Assembly (NCBI RefSeq): GCF_900454535.1
Contig: NZ_UGSP01000001.1
Span: forward strand, 1,547,501 to 1,611,500
Direction of reading: 5' to 3'
Length of the DNA: 64,000 bases
DNA from: Avibacterium avium
GTDB taxonomy: Bacteria > Pseudomonadota > Gammaproteobacteria > Enterobacterales > Pasteurellaceae
The translations under genes were made by a program, and so were the position numbers. The notes beneath the pieces were generated by a model. The model was given only the letters and a program-made list of their open reading frames with translations, was not told the DNA's origin and made no database searches. How positions within the stretch are numbered: the first letter of the stretch is position 1; the number at the start of each line of letters is the position of its first letter. Shown one piece after another: positions 8,638 to 18,529 of this stretch.

Positions 8638-10776
8638 ATGTCTCGCACAATTATTCTTATTCCTGTGAGTGCTGGCGTTGGTTTAACCAGTGTTAGCCTT
8701 GGTTTAATTCGTTCGCTTGAAGAAAAAGGCGCGAAAATTGGTTTTATGAAACCTATTTCACAACCAAATACTGGCGAAGATAAACTTGATCGCAGCACTT
8801 CTATCGTTCGTACTAGCACTTCTATTGAAACCGCTGAGCCATTTATGCTAAGCGTGGCGGAAAGCTTAATCGGACAAAATCAATCTGATGTTTTATTAGA
8901 GAAAATTGTTGAAAATCACCAACAATTAGCTAAAAACAATGAAATTATCATTGTTGAAGGCTTAATCCCAACGCGCAAACATAGCTATGCCAACAGCATT
9001 AACTATGAAATTGCCCAAGCGCTAGATGCAGAAATCATTTTGGTTGCTGCCCCTTCAACAGAAACGCCAGCGCAGCTGAAAGAGCGTGTAGAAGCCGCTG
9101 CTTCACAATTTGGTGGTAAAAATAACAAAAACTTACTGGGTGTGGTTATCAACAAATTCAACGCACCAATTGATGAATCTGGCCGTACTCGCCCTGATTT
9201 AAGTGAGATTTTTGACGCTTATCAACATAGCCATAGCAACGTGGCTGAAGTGTATAAATTATTTGAAAAAAGCCCAATCAAAGTACTTGCTTGTATCCCT
9301 TGGAATGCAGAACTTATCGCAACTCGTGTGATTGATTTGGTGAAACACTTAGGCGCAGCCATTATCAATGAGGGGGAAATCCAAACTCGCCGTATTCGTA
9401 GCATTACGTTCTGTGCAAGAAGCTTGCCAAATATGGTGGAACACTTCCGCAATGGTAGCTTGTTAGTTACTTCTGCAGATCGCCCTGATGTATTAGTTGC
9501 TGCGGCCCTTGCTGCAAGCAATGGCATTGAGTTAGGTGGCTTGCTTTTAACTGGCGGATACAAATTAGATAGCCAAATCAAAAAACTGTGCCAACCTGTT
9601 TTTGAAAGCACAGGATTGCCAATTTTCCGTATTGAGGGCAACACTTGGCAGACAGCTCTTGCATTACAAAGTTTCAACCTTGAAGTGCCAGTCGATGATA
9701 AAGAGCGTATTGAAAGCATTAAACAATACACTAGCCAACAATTTGATGCAGACTTTGTTAATTCAATTGTGGCTGAATCTTCTCGCCAACGCCGCTTATC
9801 ACCACCAGCGTTCCGTTTCCAATTAACCGAATTAGCACGCCAAGCGAAAAAACGCATTGTGTTGCCTGAAGGGGACGAGCCGCGTACCATCAAAGCTGCT
9901 GCCCTTTGTGCAGAACGTGGTATTGCAGAATGTGTGCTTTTAGCTAACCCTGCTGACGTTCAACGTGTGGCAGAAGCGCAAGGCGTACAATTAGGCAAAG
10001 GTATCACCATTATTGATCCTGCAAGCGTGCGTGAAAACTATGTGGCCCGTTTAGTCGAATTGCGTAAAAACAAAGGTATGACCGAAGCGCTTGCCCGTGA
10101 GCAACTAGAAGACACCGTGGTACTTGGCACAATGATGTTAGAAGCCAACGAAGTTGATGGCTTGGTTTCAGGTGCGGTTCACACCACAGCGAACACCATT
10201 CGTCCGCCAATGCAAATTATCAAAACAGCACCGGGTAACTCCATTGTTTCTTCAATCTTCTTTATGTTATTGCCAGATCAAGTGCTTGTTTATGGTGACT
10301 GTGCGGTAAACCCAGATCCAACGGCAGAACAGCTTGCAGAAATCGCAATTCAATCAGCAGATTCTGCGAAAGCCTTTGGTATCGATCCAAAAGTGGCAAT
10401 GATTTCCTACTCTACGGGTACATCAGGTAGCGGTGCGGACGTTGAAAAAGTGAAAGAAGCAACGCGCCTTGCGCAAGAAAAACGCCCAGATCTTATCATT
10501 GACGGTCCATTACAATATGATGCGGCAATTATGGAAGATGTGGCACGTTCTAAAGCGCCAAACTCACCAGTTGCGGGTAAAGCCACCGTATTCGTGTTCC
10601 CAGATCTGAATACAGGTAACACCACTTATAAAGCGGTACAACGCTCTGCGGATCTCGTTTCTATTGGGCCTATGCTACAAGGTATGCGTAAGCCTGTGAA
10701 CGATCTTTCTCGCGGTGCATTAGTCGATGATATTGTGTACACCATTGCATTAACAGCAATCCAAGCAACGCAATAA
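8638..10776 (+). CDS. pta: Phosphate acetyltransferase (long form)
   Basis: Interconverts acetyl-CoA and acetyl phosphate. At 712 residues it is the long enterobacterial form. It has an N-terminal P-loop-like domain ([15 protein letters not shown]), a central DRTGG-type regulatory domain, and a C-terminal catalytic PTA/PTB domain from about residue 390 (containing [14 protein letters not shown] and YSTGTSGSG). With AckA it forms the acetate node. It ends with its own strong terminator at 10797. Confidence 0.97.
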   Translation: MSRTIILIPVSAGVGLTSVSLGLIRSLEEKGAKIGFMKPISQPNTGEDKLDRSTSIVRTSTSIETAEPFMLSVAESLIGQNQSDVLLEKIVENHQQLAKNNEIIIVEGLIPTRKHSYANSINYEIAQALDAEIILVAAPSTETPAQLKERVEAAASQFGGKNNKNLLGVVINKFNAPIDESGRTRPDLSEIFDAYQHSHSNVAEVYKLFEKSPIKVLACIPWNAELIATRVIDLVKHLGAAIINEGEIQTRRIRSITFCARSLPNMVEHFRNGSLLVTSADRPDVLVAAALAASNGIELGGLLLTGGYKLDSQIKKLCQPVFESTGLPIFRIEGNTWQTALALQSFNLEVPVDDKERIESIKQYTSQQFDADFVNSIVAESSRQRRLSPPAFRFQLTELARQAKKRIVLPEGDEPRTIKAAALCAERGIAECVLLANPADVQRVAEAQGVQLGKGITIIDPASVRENYVARLVELRKNKGMTEALAREQLEDTVVLGTMMLEANEVDGLVSGAVHTTANTIRPPMQIIKTAPGNSIVSSIFFMLLPDQVLVYGDCAVNPDPTAEQLAEIAIQSADSAKAFGIDPKVAMISYSTGTSGSGADVEKVKEATRLAQEKRPDLIIDGPLQYDAAIMEDVARSKAPNSPVAGKATVFVFPDLNTGNTTYKAVQRSADLVSIGPMLQGMRKPVNDLSRGALVDDIVYTIALTAIQATQ

Positions 10777-10796
10777 TCCAAGCTTTATCTGATAAA

Positions 10797-10834
10797 AATC
10801 TCCATTAATGTCAAACACATAATGGAGATTTTTT
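10797..10834 (+). terminator. pta terminator
   Basis: AATCTCCATTA (10797-10807) pairs with TAATGGAGATT (10820-10830), an 11-bp stem with a 12-base loop, followed by TTTT. Confidence 0.88.
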
Positions 10835-10857
10835 ATTTATCCAATGCTCAAATAGCA

Positions 10858-12912
10858 TTACTCACTTGGTAGCATAGCTTGCAACAACAAGGCTAACCCA
10901 CTTTGCCGTTTGGTTGGCTTTTTCACTGCCGTTTTCCAGCTTTGCTCCGTGCTAAACACGGTGGCTCGGCTTTTGGCGCGAGTAATGCCGGTGTAAACCA
11001 ACTCGCGGGATAAAATCGGGTTGGGTTCAGTGGGCAACACCATAAAAGCATGATCAAATTCAGAACCTTGCGATTTATGTACCGTCATCACAAAAGCGGG
11101 TTCGTGGCTTGGAATACGGCTGGCTAACTCCCGTTTGCCATTTTCAAAATAAAAATGTCCGCGTGCCTTTCCTTGTTCATCAAAATTCAATAAATACAAC
11201 CCAACATCACCATTATACAAGCCCACGTTGCTGTCATTTTGCGTAATCATAATAGGCTTGCCGAGATAATGCTCACGCGCTTGATTAAATTGCACTAAGC
11301 CTTTTGCACGCAACCCCTCTGCAATGCCTTGATTGAGTTTTTCACTGCCCAACTCCCCTACGCGTAATGCGGTGAGATAACGCACTTTGTTAAATGCGGT
11401 GAAAATTTGCTGAATTTTTTCTGAATCTAACGGCTGATTTTGCGCCTTAATTTGCTGAATTAAGGTTAAAAAATCGGCGTAATTTTGCACCGCACTTTTC
11501 ACAATCAGATTGGCACAATATTGCTGATACGCCACCGTATTCACGTCCATCTCTTGGGCAAATTGCATAAAATCCACTAAGGTTAAGGGTGAATTTGTTA
11601 CAACATCACTTTTTGCCAAATCCCCTGCTTGCAACAGCTGCCAGCTTTCTTCGGCTTTGCCTTGATTAATCAGTTTCGCGAGCTGACCAATGGCGGAATG
11701 TTCATCAAAACGATGGCTTTGGGTTAAATGGCAAAGGTGATCGCGAATTGGATTTCCTTTCTCCACCGCTGGCAAATGTTGCCCTGTGGTTTGTTGTAAA
11801 TAAGCCACAAAATCAGGGCTATATCCCTGCGCAATAAATTTGCCTAACTCTGCCAAAATTGCCCCTGCCTCCACGGAAGCAAGCTGATCTTTATCGCCTA
11901 ACAAAATCAATTTAGTTTGCGGTTTTAAGGCTTGTAACAATTTCGCCATTAGGGATAAATCAATCATTGAAGATTCGTCCACCACCAACACATCAATGAG
12001 CAAAGGGTTTTGCTTATTATGACGTGGCATTTCTTCATAAAAACGCACGCCAAGTAAGCGGTGCAAGGTTTCAGGCTGGGTGGGAATAGCTGCAATTAAG
12101 GCTTCAGGCAAAGCTAGCTCTGCTTGCAAGCGAGCTAAGGAATTGTCCATACTCTCTTTTAACCGCGCGGTGGCTTTGCCAGTGGGCGCAACCAGTTTGA
12201 TGCGTAAACCTTGCTGATACAACTCCTGCAAAGCAAGTAACAAGCGTGTTACGGTGGTGGTTTTGCCCGTTCCCGGCCCACCACTGATTAAGGTGAAAGG
12301 CTGCTTCAGCGCCATTGCCACCGCAATTTCTTGCCAGTTAATTTGCGTTGGTTGTGGTGAAGCTGGAAAATATTTTTGCAAAATGGTCGCAATAGCTTGC
12401 GGATCAAAAGTGCGGTCAAAAATTCCTAAATTTTGCACCGCACTTTGTTTGGTACTTTGCTGCTTTATTCCGTGTTCGGCACGTTTAATAGCATTGGCAA
12501 AATATTCCGCCACGCGATATTCATCTTGCCAAATGCGATAAAAATACAAAGCGTTAAACTGGAATACCAAAGGTGAAACCTTGCTTTTCGGATCAGTGGT
12601 AAACGCAATATGATCCTGCAATTCCGCAATCCATTGGCTGGCTGGCAGAAAGCCAATTTGTTCATTAATACGGTTTGCGTATTCTCGTTCGCTGTAAGGC
12701 AACAAATTCTGTAGCAGATTTTCTTCAAGCAACAAACAGCTATGCCCTTGCGAATAAGAATAGTTGCACAACGCCGCCAATAAAATTGCTAAATTTTGTT
12801 GGCGTAAGGAATAGGATTTGCCTTGTTGTTTTTCAGCAATCAGCCGTGCAAAATGGTAATCAGCCTCGCTAAACACGCCTTTTTCTTTCAGTTCTTTAAT
12901 TAGCCCAAGCAT
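10858..12912 (-). CDS. recD: Exodeoxyribonuclease V alpha subunit
   Basis: RecD is the fast 5'-3' helicase of RecBCD, which repairs double-strand breaks and degrades linear DNA. The start at 12912 (MLGLIKELKEKGVF) gives 684 residues and a TAATG junction with the recB stop; a start at 12948 would overlap recB by 37 bases and is less likely. Walker A SGGPGTGKTT lies near residue 211, Walker B-like VLVVDESSMID follows, and the C-terminal UvrD-like domain has FVMTVHKSQGSEFD and VYTGITRAK. It is somewhat longer than E. coli RecD (608 residues). recC is not in the window. Confidence 0.95.
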   Translation of the reverse strand: MLGLIKELKEKGVFSEADYHFARLIAEKQQGKSYSLRQQNLAILLAALCNYSYSQGHSCLLLEENLLQNLLPYSEREYANRINEQIGFLPASQWIAELQDHIAFTTDPKSKVSPLVFQFNALYFYRIWQDEYRVAEYFANAIKRAEHGIKQQSTKQSAVQNLGIFDRTFDPQAIATILQKYFPASPQPTQINWQEIAVAMALKQPFTLISGGPGTGKTTTVTRLLLALQELYQQGLRIKLVAPTGKATARLKESMDNSLARLQAELALPEALIAAIPTQPETLHRLLGVRFYEEMPRHNKQNPLLIDVLVVDESSMIDLSLMAKLLQALKPQTKLILLGDKDQLASVEAGAILAELGKFIAQGYSPDFVAYLQQTTGQHLPAVEKGNPIRDHLCHLTQSHRFDEHSAIGQLAKLINQGKAEESWQLLQAGDLAKSDVVTNSPLTLVDFMQFAQEMDVNTVAYQQYCANLIVKSAVQNYADFLTLIQQIKAQNQPLDSEKIQQIFTAFNKVRYLTALRVGELGSEKLNQGIAEGLRAKGLVQFNQAREHYLGKPIMITQNDSNVGLYNGDVGLYLLNFDEQGKARGHFYFENGKRELASRIPSHEPAFVMTVHKSQGSEFDHAFMVLPTEPNPILSRELVYTGITRAKSRATVFSTEQSWKTAVKKPTKRQSGLALLLQAMLPSE

Positions 12913-15900
12913 TAAAACAATTCCTCCAAGGCTTGAATTAGCCGCCAATCTGGTTTATCAAAATAAATGCCATTTTGATCTTGCCCATTCATTCCACGCA
13001 AGAACGTGTAAATCACGCCACCAAAATCTCGCTCATATTGATAATCTGGATCGCGGCTTTGTAAATAACGGTGCAACGCCAAGGTGTAAAGCAAATATTG
13101 CCAGTCATAGAAACCGTTTTTCATCACTTCAGGCAACTGCGCAGGCTGATAATTTTCCAGTTGATGACCAAGTAAATTTGATTTGTAATCTAACACATAA
13201 TATTTGCCTTGATGACGAAACACGAGATCGATAAAGCCGCGCAACATTCCTTGCAAGCGCTCAAAAATCAGATTTTGCGAAGAATGTGGGTGATAATCTT
13301 GCAAAGCTCGGTTAAACGCCGTGGCGTCAAAGGCTTTATTGAGTTTCAAATAAAATTGCATTTCTTTTAAGCAATCTTGTTGCTGAATTTGGGCAAGGGT
13401 TAGGCTTTCCCCTGCCAATAATGGGCTGTGATAAATGGCATTAAACCATTGTTGCAAGGTGGAAATCCACTGCTCATCAAGTTGTAACAGCTGGCATAAT
13501 TTGGCAAGGTTTTGCTCATCAAGGGCGGATTGTGCGGTATTTTTTTCTAAATATCGGTGCAAAATCGTCCCCACGCGCACGCCGCTTGGCAAATCAAAAG
13601 GGCTATAGCCTTGCGGATAAGTATTTTCATTTTCTTGTGCTGGCGTATTTTCTTCGCTTAAATTTGCTGTTGGCGGCAGGTTGAAATCGTAATCCTTACC
13701 TTGATCAAAAACTGACGAAATTTGCCCCGCACTTTCATTTTCTGCCTGTAATTTTAATTTATTACGCTGATGCTTATGCACCATATCGGTGAAGCTGGTT
13801 ACCCCCCAATGATATTCAATATTGCCGTTAAATATAGCTGGGCTAAAGATTTTATCTTGAGAAACTGAAACCAAAGGCGCGCTTGCTTCAAGATCTTCGA
13901 TGCTGCGAATGGCAACATTCTGCTCACCCACTTTTTGCTGTAAGGCTTGCAATAATGAGTGGGTATCATAGGCTTCGGAGAATGTTATCTTTTCGCCAAT
14001 CGCCCCTTGGCTTAAAGCATAAAGCAAACCATTCCATTTTTTCTCAAAGGATTGCGGCAGACAACACGCCACTTGGTATTTAGCGCGGGTGAGCGCCACA
14101 TAAAGCAGCCGCATTTCTTCTGCCAAATTTTCTTTTAAAACTTGCGCCGACTGCTGCTTTTCCATATCCCACAACACTTGATCTTGTTCTGCGGCGTAAT
14201 AGGTGGTGATGGTACCTTTGACGCCTTTCGCAGGGGAGGCAATAAAGGGCAGCCACACCAAATCGTAAGCCAAGCCTTTTGATTTATGAATCGTCACGAT
14301 TTTCACTAAATCTCGTTCGCTTTCTAAACGAATGCTTTCTTGCATTCGATCTGTGCCTTGAATTTGTTTTTCAAACCAACGCAATAAGGCGGCTTCGCTT
14401 TCATTTAAGCGGCTGGCTTGCTGCAACAGCTCTGCCAAGTGCAAGAAGTCGGTTAAAATACGCTCCCCTTGGCTACGAGTAAGCAAGCGTTGGGTGAGTG
14501 GATTTTCTTCATTTAACAATAATTGGTGCAACATCACCAAAATGCCTTTTTGTTGCCAGGTTTTTTGATAGGCAAAAAAGGCTTCCACCCAGTGTTCCCA
14601 CAGATTTTCATCTTGCTTGATTTGATAAATTTCCGCACTGGTTAAGCCAAATAATCGGGTGGCAATGGCGTTGAGAATGTGGCGTTCATTCAATGGGTTT
14701 AAACAAGCCTGCAAAATTAACGCCAATTCCTGCGCGGTTTCACTGTCAAACACATTGCTTTTATCCGACAAATACACCGAAGCAATGCCTAAATTTTGCA
14801 AGGCAGTTTTAACGCTCAGTGCTTCTTTCCAGCTGCGTACCAGCACGGCGATATTTTTGGCTTGCAATAGCTCATCACCAAATTTTGCTTGATTTTGCAC
14901 CGCACTTTTTAACCATTGTTGAATGGAAATGGCGCAGGTTTCGGCAAATTGCTCTTGATTATACGCATCGCCTAAATAGCAACTTAAAGCTGGCTCATCT
15001 TGTCCGTTAAGGTTAAAGTGCGGTAGATTTTTCCCTGCTTTTACAGGCTCAAACTGAATTTCATCAAATAAAAATGGCGCTGGCTGTTCAAAATCAAAAA
15101 TCCCATTAACACATTGAATTAATGCGGCGGTGGAACGCCAGTTTTCTTTCAGTGTAAAACGCTGATTGGCTTGCTGTGAAGCCTTAAAATAAGTAAAAAT
15201 ATCTGCGCCACGGAATTGATAAATAGACTGCTTCGGATCGCCAATCATAATAAAGCCTGAGGCTGTAGACTGCGATTGTTGTGGCGGATTTTCGATATAA
15301 ATTTTAGAAAAAATTTGATATTGCTGAGCGTCCGTATCCTGAAATTCGTCAATCATTGCAAAGGGATATTGATTGCGAATCAACGAGGCTAATTCTTGCC
15401 CATTCTCACCACATAAGCCCTCTCGCACCAAACGCAACAAATCATTAAAACCTTTTTGCGTGTGATGTTTTTTGTAATCAAACAATTTTTGTCGAATGGT
15501 GCGAATGGAATGGTAAAGCACAATGGGCAACGTGAGGGAAATGCCTTCCGACTGTTCAATCAGTTTTTCCGCTTGGCTGAATAAAGGGTGTTGCAAAGGC
15601 TCAAAATCTGCTTTGGTTTTGGCTGCAATATCTTTTTCCGTAAAATAAATGAGAATATCAGGTAAGCTATAATTATCAGGATCTTCCGCCCACAATCGCA
15701 TTTTCTCAAAGCGCCCTAGCATATAATCTGCACGGTAATTTTTAATTTGCGCTTTATTCTTTGCTAGAAATTCTGCGAGTTCTTGCTCATTCGCCAACCA
15801 TTCTTGCTTAAATTCTTCAATCGCCTGATAGCGAGCCAATAAATGTTGTTGGAAAAATTCATCAAGAGAAAGCTCAAGTAGGCTTGGATCAGAAAGTGCC

Positions 15901-16553
15901 ACATCAAAGGCTTCTTTATCTAAATAATCCTTAATTTTTTTCAGTAATTCCTGTGGCGATTTTAAGTTTTCATAAACCCATTTCGCCACGATGACAGGCT
16001 GATGATAAAAGGTTTCACGCCAAAATTCATTGGTTAAGCGTGCGAGCAAATCACTTTCATCAGTAACCAACTCTAAATTAAAATGCACGCCCGAATTAAA
16101 GGCATATTGCATTAGCATACGGCGACAAAAACTGTGGATCGTGTAAATCGCAGCGGTATCCATACTCTGTTCTGCCCAGTTAAGGCGTTGAATCGCCAAA
16201 GGAATATCCGGCAAACTTTGTACAAGCTCGCCAAGCAAGGGATCGCCACCTTGGCTAAACACATCTAAATCCTGCGTGGCTTGATATTGCAAAAGCAGCT
16301 GTTTGCTATGGTAAATCCTTGCACGAATACGCTCGCGCAGTTCTTGCGTTGCCATATCGGTAAAGGTAACCACCAAAATTTTATCCACGGGCAACGGCTG
16401 GTCAAAGCAATTTTCGCCCGCTTGTAGCAATAAACGAATATACAATGAAGCCATTGTGTAAGTTTTACCCGTTCCCGCGGACGCTTCGATCAGGCTAACG
16501 CCCTGCAACGGCATTGTGGCTGGATTGAGAGTTTGCGTTTTTGTCGTCATCAT
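12912..16553 (-). CDS. recB: Exodeoxyribonuclease V beta subunit
   Basis: RecB is the 3'-5' helicase and nuclease of RecBCD. The 1213-residue protein has Walker A EASAGTGKT at residues 23-31, a UvrD-type DEFQDTDAQQYQIF motif, VTIHKSKGLAYDLVW and LYVALTRAK, and a C-terminal RecB nuclease domain with GFIDLVF and DYKSNLLG, the catalytic Asp-Tyr-Lys core. It starts 4 bases after the stop of a DsrE-like gene and overlaps recD by one base. Two adjacent ATGs (16553, 16550) are both possible starts. ptrA and recC, neighbours in enterobacteria, are absent. Confidence 0.96.
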   Translation of the reverse strand: MMTTKTQTLNPATMPLQGVSLIEASAGTGKTYTMASLYIRLLLQAGENCFDQPLPVDKILVVTFTDMATQELRERIRARIYHSKQLLLQYQATQDLDVFSQGGDPLLGELVQSLPDIPLAIQRLNWAEQSMDTAAIYTIHSFCRRMLMQYAFNSGVHFNLELVTDESDLLARLTNEFWRETFYHQPVIVAKWVYENLKSPQELLKKIKDYLDKEAFDVALSDPSLLELSLDEFFQQHLLARYQAIEEFKQEWLANEQELAEFLAKNKAQIKNYRADYMLGRFEKMRLWAEDPDNYSLPDILIYFTEKDIAAKTKADFEPLQHPLFSQAEKLIEQSEGISLTLPIVLYHSIRTIRQKLFDYKKHHTQKGFNDLLRLVREGLCGENGQELASLIRNQYPFAMIDEFQDTDAQQYQIFSKIYIENPPQQSQSTASGFIMIGDPKQSIYQFRGADIFTYFKASQQANQRFTLKENWRSTAALIQCVNGIFDFEQPAPFLFDEIQFEPVKAGKNLPHFNLNGQDEPALSCYLGDAYNQEQFAETCAISIQQWLKSAVQNQAKFGDELLQAKNIAVLVRSWKEALSVKTALQNLGIASVYLSDKSNVFDSETAQELALILQACLNPLNERHILNAIATRLFGLTSAEIYQIKQDENLWEHWVEAFFAYQKTWQQKGILVMLHQLLLNEENPLTQRLLTRSQGERILTDFLHLAELLQQASRLNESEAALLRWFEKQIQGTDRMQESIRLESERDLVKIVTIHKSKGLAYDLVWLPFIASPAKGVKGTITTYYAAEQDQVLWDMEKQQSAQVLKENLAEEMRLLYVALTRAKYQVACCLPQSFEKKWNGLLYALSQGAIGEKITFSEAYDTHSLLQALQQKVGEQNVAIRSIEDLEASAPLVSVSQDKIFSPAIFNGNIEYHWGVTSFTDMVHKHQRNKLKLQAENESAGQISSVFDQGKDYDFNLPPTANLSEENTPAQENENTYPQGYSPFDLPSGVRVGTILHRYLEKNTAQSALDEQNLAKLCQLLQLDEQWISTLQQWFNAIYHSPLLAGESLTLAQIQQQDCLKEMQFYLKLNKAFDATAFNRALQDYHPHSSQNLIFERLQGMLRGFIDLVFRHQGKYYVLDYKSNLLGHQLENYQPAQLPEVMKNGFYDWQYLLYTLALHRYLQSRDPDYQYERDFGGVIYTFLRGMNGQDQNGIYFDKPDWRLIQALEELF

Positions 16554-16556
16554 AAA

Positions 16557-16913
16557 TTAAAAATTCAGTACCTTATCTGCTTCCATTGTCCAATCTGCAA
16601 GCTCAATTAATGTGCCAATTTCTACCCCATCAGCAAGTGGTGCATTGTGAATGCCGCGCGCATTGGCACAAGTTTTGCATAATTTAATGGTCGCCCCTTG
16701 TGCAGTGAGAATTTCGATCATTTGTTGTAAATGATAGCCCTCCGCTGGCTGCTGCTGAGCTAAACCGCCCACCACGGCATCAGACATAAAAAATAAGCGT
16801 AATTGCACCGCACTTTTATGTTGTTCTTGTAACTGCAAGGCAAGGCGTAACGCGCTGAAAAAATGTTCATCGCCATAAGGGGAAGAATGCACAATAAATA
16901 AGATGTTTTGCAT
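16557..16913 (-). CDS. DsrE/YchN-like sulfur-relay family protein
   Basis: A 118-residue alpha/beta protein of the DsrE family: N-terminal MQNILFIVHSSPYGDEHFFSALRLAL, then MSDAVVGGL and a C-terminal LCKTCANARGI segment with two cysteines where sulfur-carrying relatives have a reactive Cys. E. coli YchN is the closest type I can name. The family forms trimers or hexamers, and some members carry sulfur as persulfide; the role here is unknown. Its stop lies 3 bases before the recB start, so it is probably co-transcribed with recB-recD. Confidence 0.82.
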   Translation of the reverse strand: MQNILFIVHSSPYGDEHFFSALRLALQLQEQHKSAVQLRLFFMSDAVVGGLAQQQPAEGYHLQQMIEILTAQGATIKLCKTCANARGIHNAPLADGVEIGTLIELADWTMEADKVLNF

Positions 16914-16945
16914 AAGGAACTCCTATGAAAATTGTAGATACAAAA

Positions 16946-16966
16946 AAGTGGGCAAATCGCCCACTT
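16946..16966 (-). terminator. Terminator of the purine permease gene
   Basis: AAGTGGGC (16946-16953) and GCCCACTT (16959-16966) form a perfect 8-bp stem with a 5-base loop; on the minus strand a run of T follows. It separates the permease gene from the dsrE-recB-recD transcript. Confidence 0.85.
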
Positions 16967-16983
16967 AGTTTATCAAATTTGTT

Positions 16984-18294
16984 TTAGCCAACCCAAACGA
17001 ATTTGGCAATAAAGAGTAAGGAAACCACCCAAACTGGTGCATTGACTTCTTTCCAGCGTCCTGTGCAAACTTTCATCACACAGTAGCTAATAAAGCCAAA
17101 GGCAATACCTTCCGTAATGGAATAAGTGAACGGCATCATTGCTGCGGTGATAAAGGCAGGTGTGGCTTCAGTTAAGTCTTCCCATTGAACACGAATTAAG
17201 CTTGAGGCCATTAGAATCCCCACGTAAACCAAAGCGCCAGCGGTGGCATAAGGTGGAACAACGCTCGCTAATGGCGAGAAGAAAATGGTTAATAAGAACA
17301 GCACGCCAACTACAACGGCGGTCATTCCTGTACGCCCACCAACGGAAACCCCAGCACCACTTTCAATATAGGTACTGATCGCGGAAGTACCGAGATAAGA
17401 TCCCGCCACCGCACTTACGCTGTCCACATACAAGGCTTGTTTCATTTTCGGGAAGCGGCCTTGTTCATCGCTAATCCCTGCTTTATCAGTTACGCCAAGC
17501 AATGTGCCTGAAGAATCGAATAAATTGACGAGCAAGAAAGAGAAGATAATGCCGAGCAAGGCGGTATCTAATGCGCCGACAATATCCACTTTGCCCACCA
17601 CTGGCTCAAGGCTTGGTGGCATTGAAATGATCCCGTGAAACACAACGCTATCATCAAATAATAAGGCTAAAGTTGTAACTACTGCGATAGAGATCAATAC
17701 GCCAGAATAAATATTGCGTGCCGCTAGCACAACAATAATAAAGAAGCCCAAAATCCCCATTAACACTTGCGGATTGTGTAGCTCACCTAATGCCACTAAA
17801 GTTGCTGGGTTTGCCACCACTAGGCCCATATTTTTAAAGCCGATCAGGGAGATAAAAAAGCCAATCCCCGCCCCGATGCCGACACGTAAACTCAGCGGAA
17901 TAGACGCCATTAACCAATAGCGAATTTGGAACAGCGTTAGCACGAATAAGCCAACCGATCCCCAAAAGATCGCCCCCATTCCCACTTCCCAAGAATAGCC
18001 CAATTTTCCCACCACCACATAGGCGAAAAAGGCGTTCAGCCCCATTGCGGGGGCGAGTGCAATAGGTAAATTGCTGAATAAGCCCATTGCAATCGTGCCG
18101 AAAGCGGCGATTAAACAGGTGGTAACAAACACCACTTGTTTATCCATTCCCGCATCACCTAACACGGACGGATTAACAAAAACGATATAAACCATCGTAA
18201 AAAAGGTGGTAATCCCTGCGATAATTTCTGTTTTTGCTGTGGTATTTTTTTGATTTAATTTAAAAAGTTTTTGTAGAAAAGACTGATTTTCCAT
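16984..18294 (-). CDS. NCS2-family purine (adenine/guanine/hypoxanthine) permease
   Basis: The 436-residue polytopic inner-membrane protein matches the AzgA-like branch of NCS2 (E. coli PurP, YicO, GhxP, GhxQ). Marks include TEIIAGITTFFTMVYIVFVNP near the N-terminus, ALAPAMGLNAFFAY, GVTDKAGISDEQGRFP and STYIESGAGVSVGGRTG. These carriers import purine bases by proton symport. Which base is carried cannot be told by eye. A PurR box upstream supports purine salvage. Confidence 0.92.
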   Translation of the reverse strand: MENQSFLQKLFKLNQKNTTAKTEIIAGITTFFTMVYIVFVNPSVLGDAGMDKQVVFVTTCLIAAFGTIAMGLFSNLPIALAPAMGLNAFFAYVVVGKLGYSWEVGMGAIFWGSVGLFVLTLFQIRYWLMASIPLSLRVGIGAGIGFFISLIGFKNMGLVVANPATLVALGELHNPQVLMGILGFFIIVVLAARNIYSGVLISIAVVTTLALLFDDSVVFHGIISMPPSLEPVVGKVDIVGALDTALLGIIFSFLLVNLFDSSGTLLGVTDKAGISDEQGRFPKMKQALYVDSVSAVAGSYLGTSAISTYIESGAGVSVGGRTGMTAVVVGVLFLLTIFFSPLASVVPPYATAGALVYVGILMASSLIRVQWEDLTEATPAFITAAMMPFTYSITEGIAFGFISYCVMKVCTGRWKEVNAPVWVVSLLFIAKFVWVG

Positions 18295-18373
18295 TTTTTA
18301 ATCCAGATTAGTTGATAAAAAAGATGAAAAACGCAACTTAAAGAAGGGTGTTTTTCCTGCCAATTCTAGCAGA

Positions 18374-18389
18374 AAGCAAACGATTTCGC
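18374..18389 (-). promoter_or_regulatory. PurR box upstream of the purine permease
   Basis: AAGCAAACGATTTCGC matches the PurR consensus at 12 of 16 positions, including the central CG and the conserved GCAAACG half. A TAGAAT -10-like hexamer on the minus strand lies just downstream (about 18363-18368), the same arrangement as at cvpA-purF. Confidence 0.65.
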
Positions 18390-18529
18390 GATAGGTTTTT
18401 TAGCAAAAAAAATTGCACGATAAAACCAATTTTAGTCTTAATATCACAATAGAATTATAAAATTTCTATAAAAATCACCGCACTTTCTTGTAGAATAGAA
18501 TGCAATTCTTGATTGAAAAAGGACAATTT

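Noticed and set aside
9222-9893. 223-residue open frame antisense to pta
   Set aside because: It lies wholly within a well-supported pta gene and has no family resemblance.
12912-12948. Upstream recD start at 12948
   Set aside because: It would overlap recB by 37 bases, and the extra residues do not look like RecD; 12912 gives a TAATG junction.
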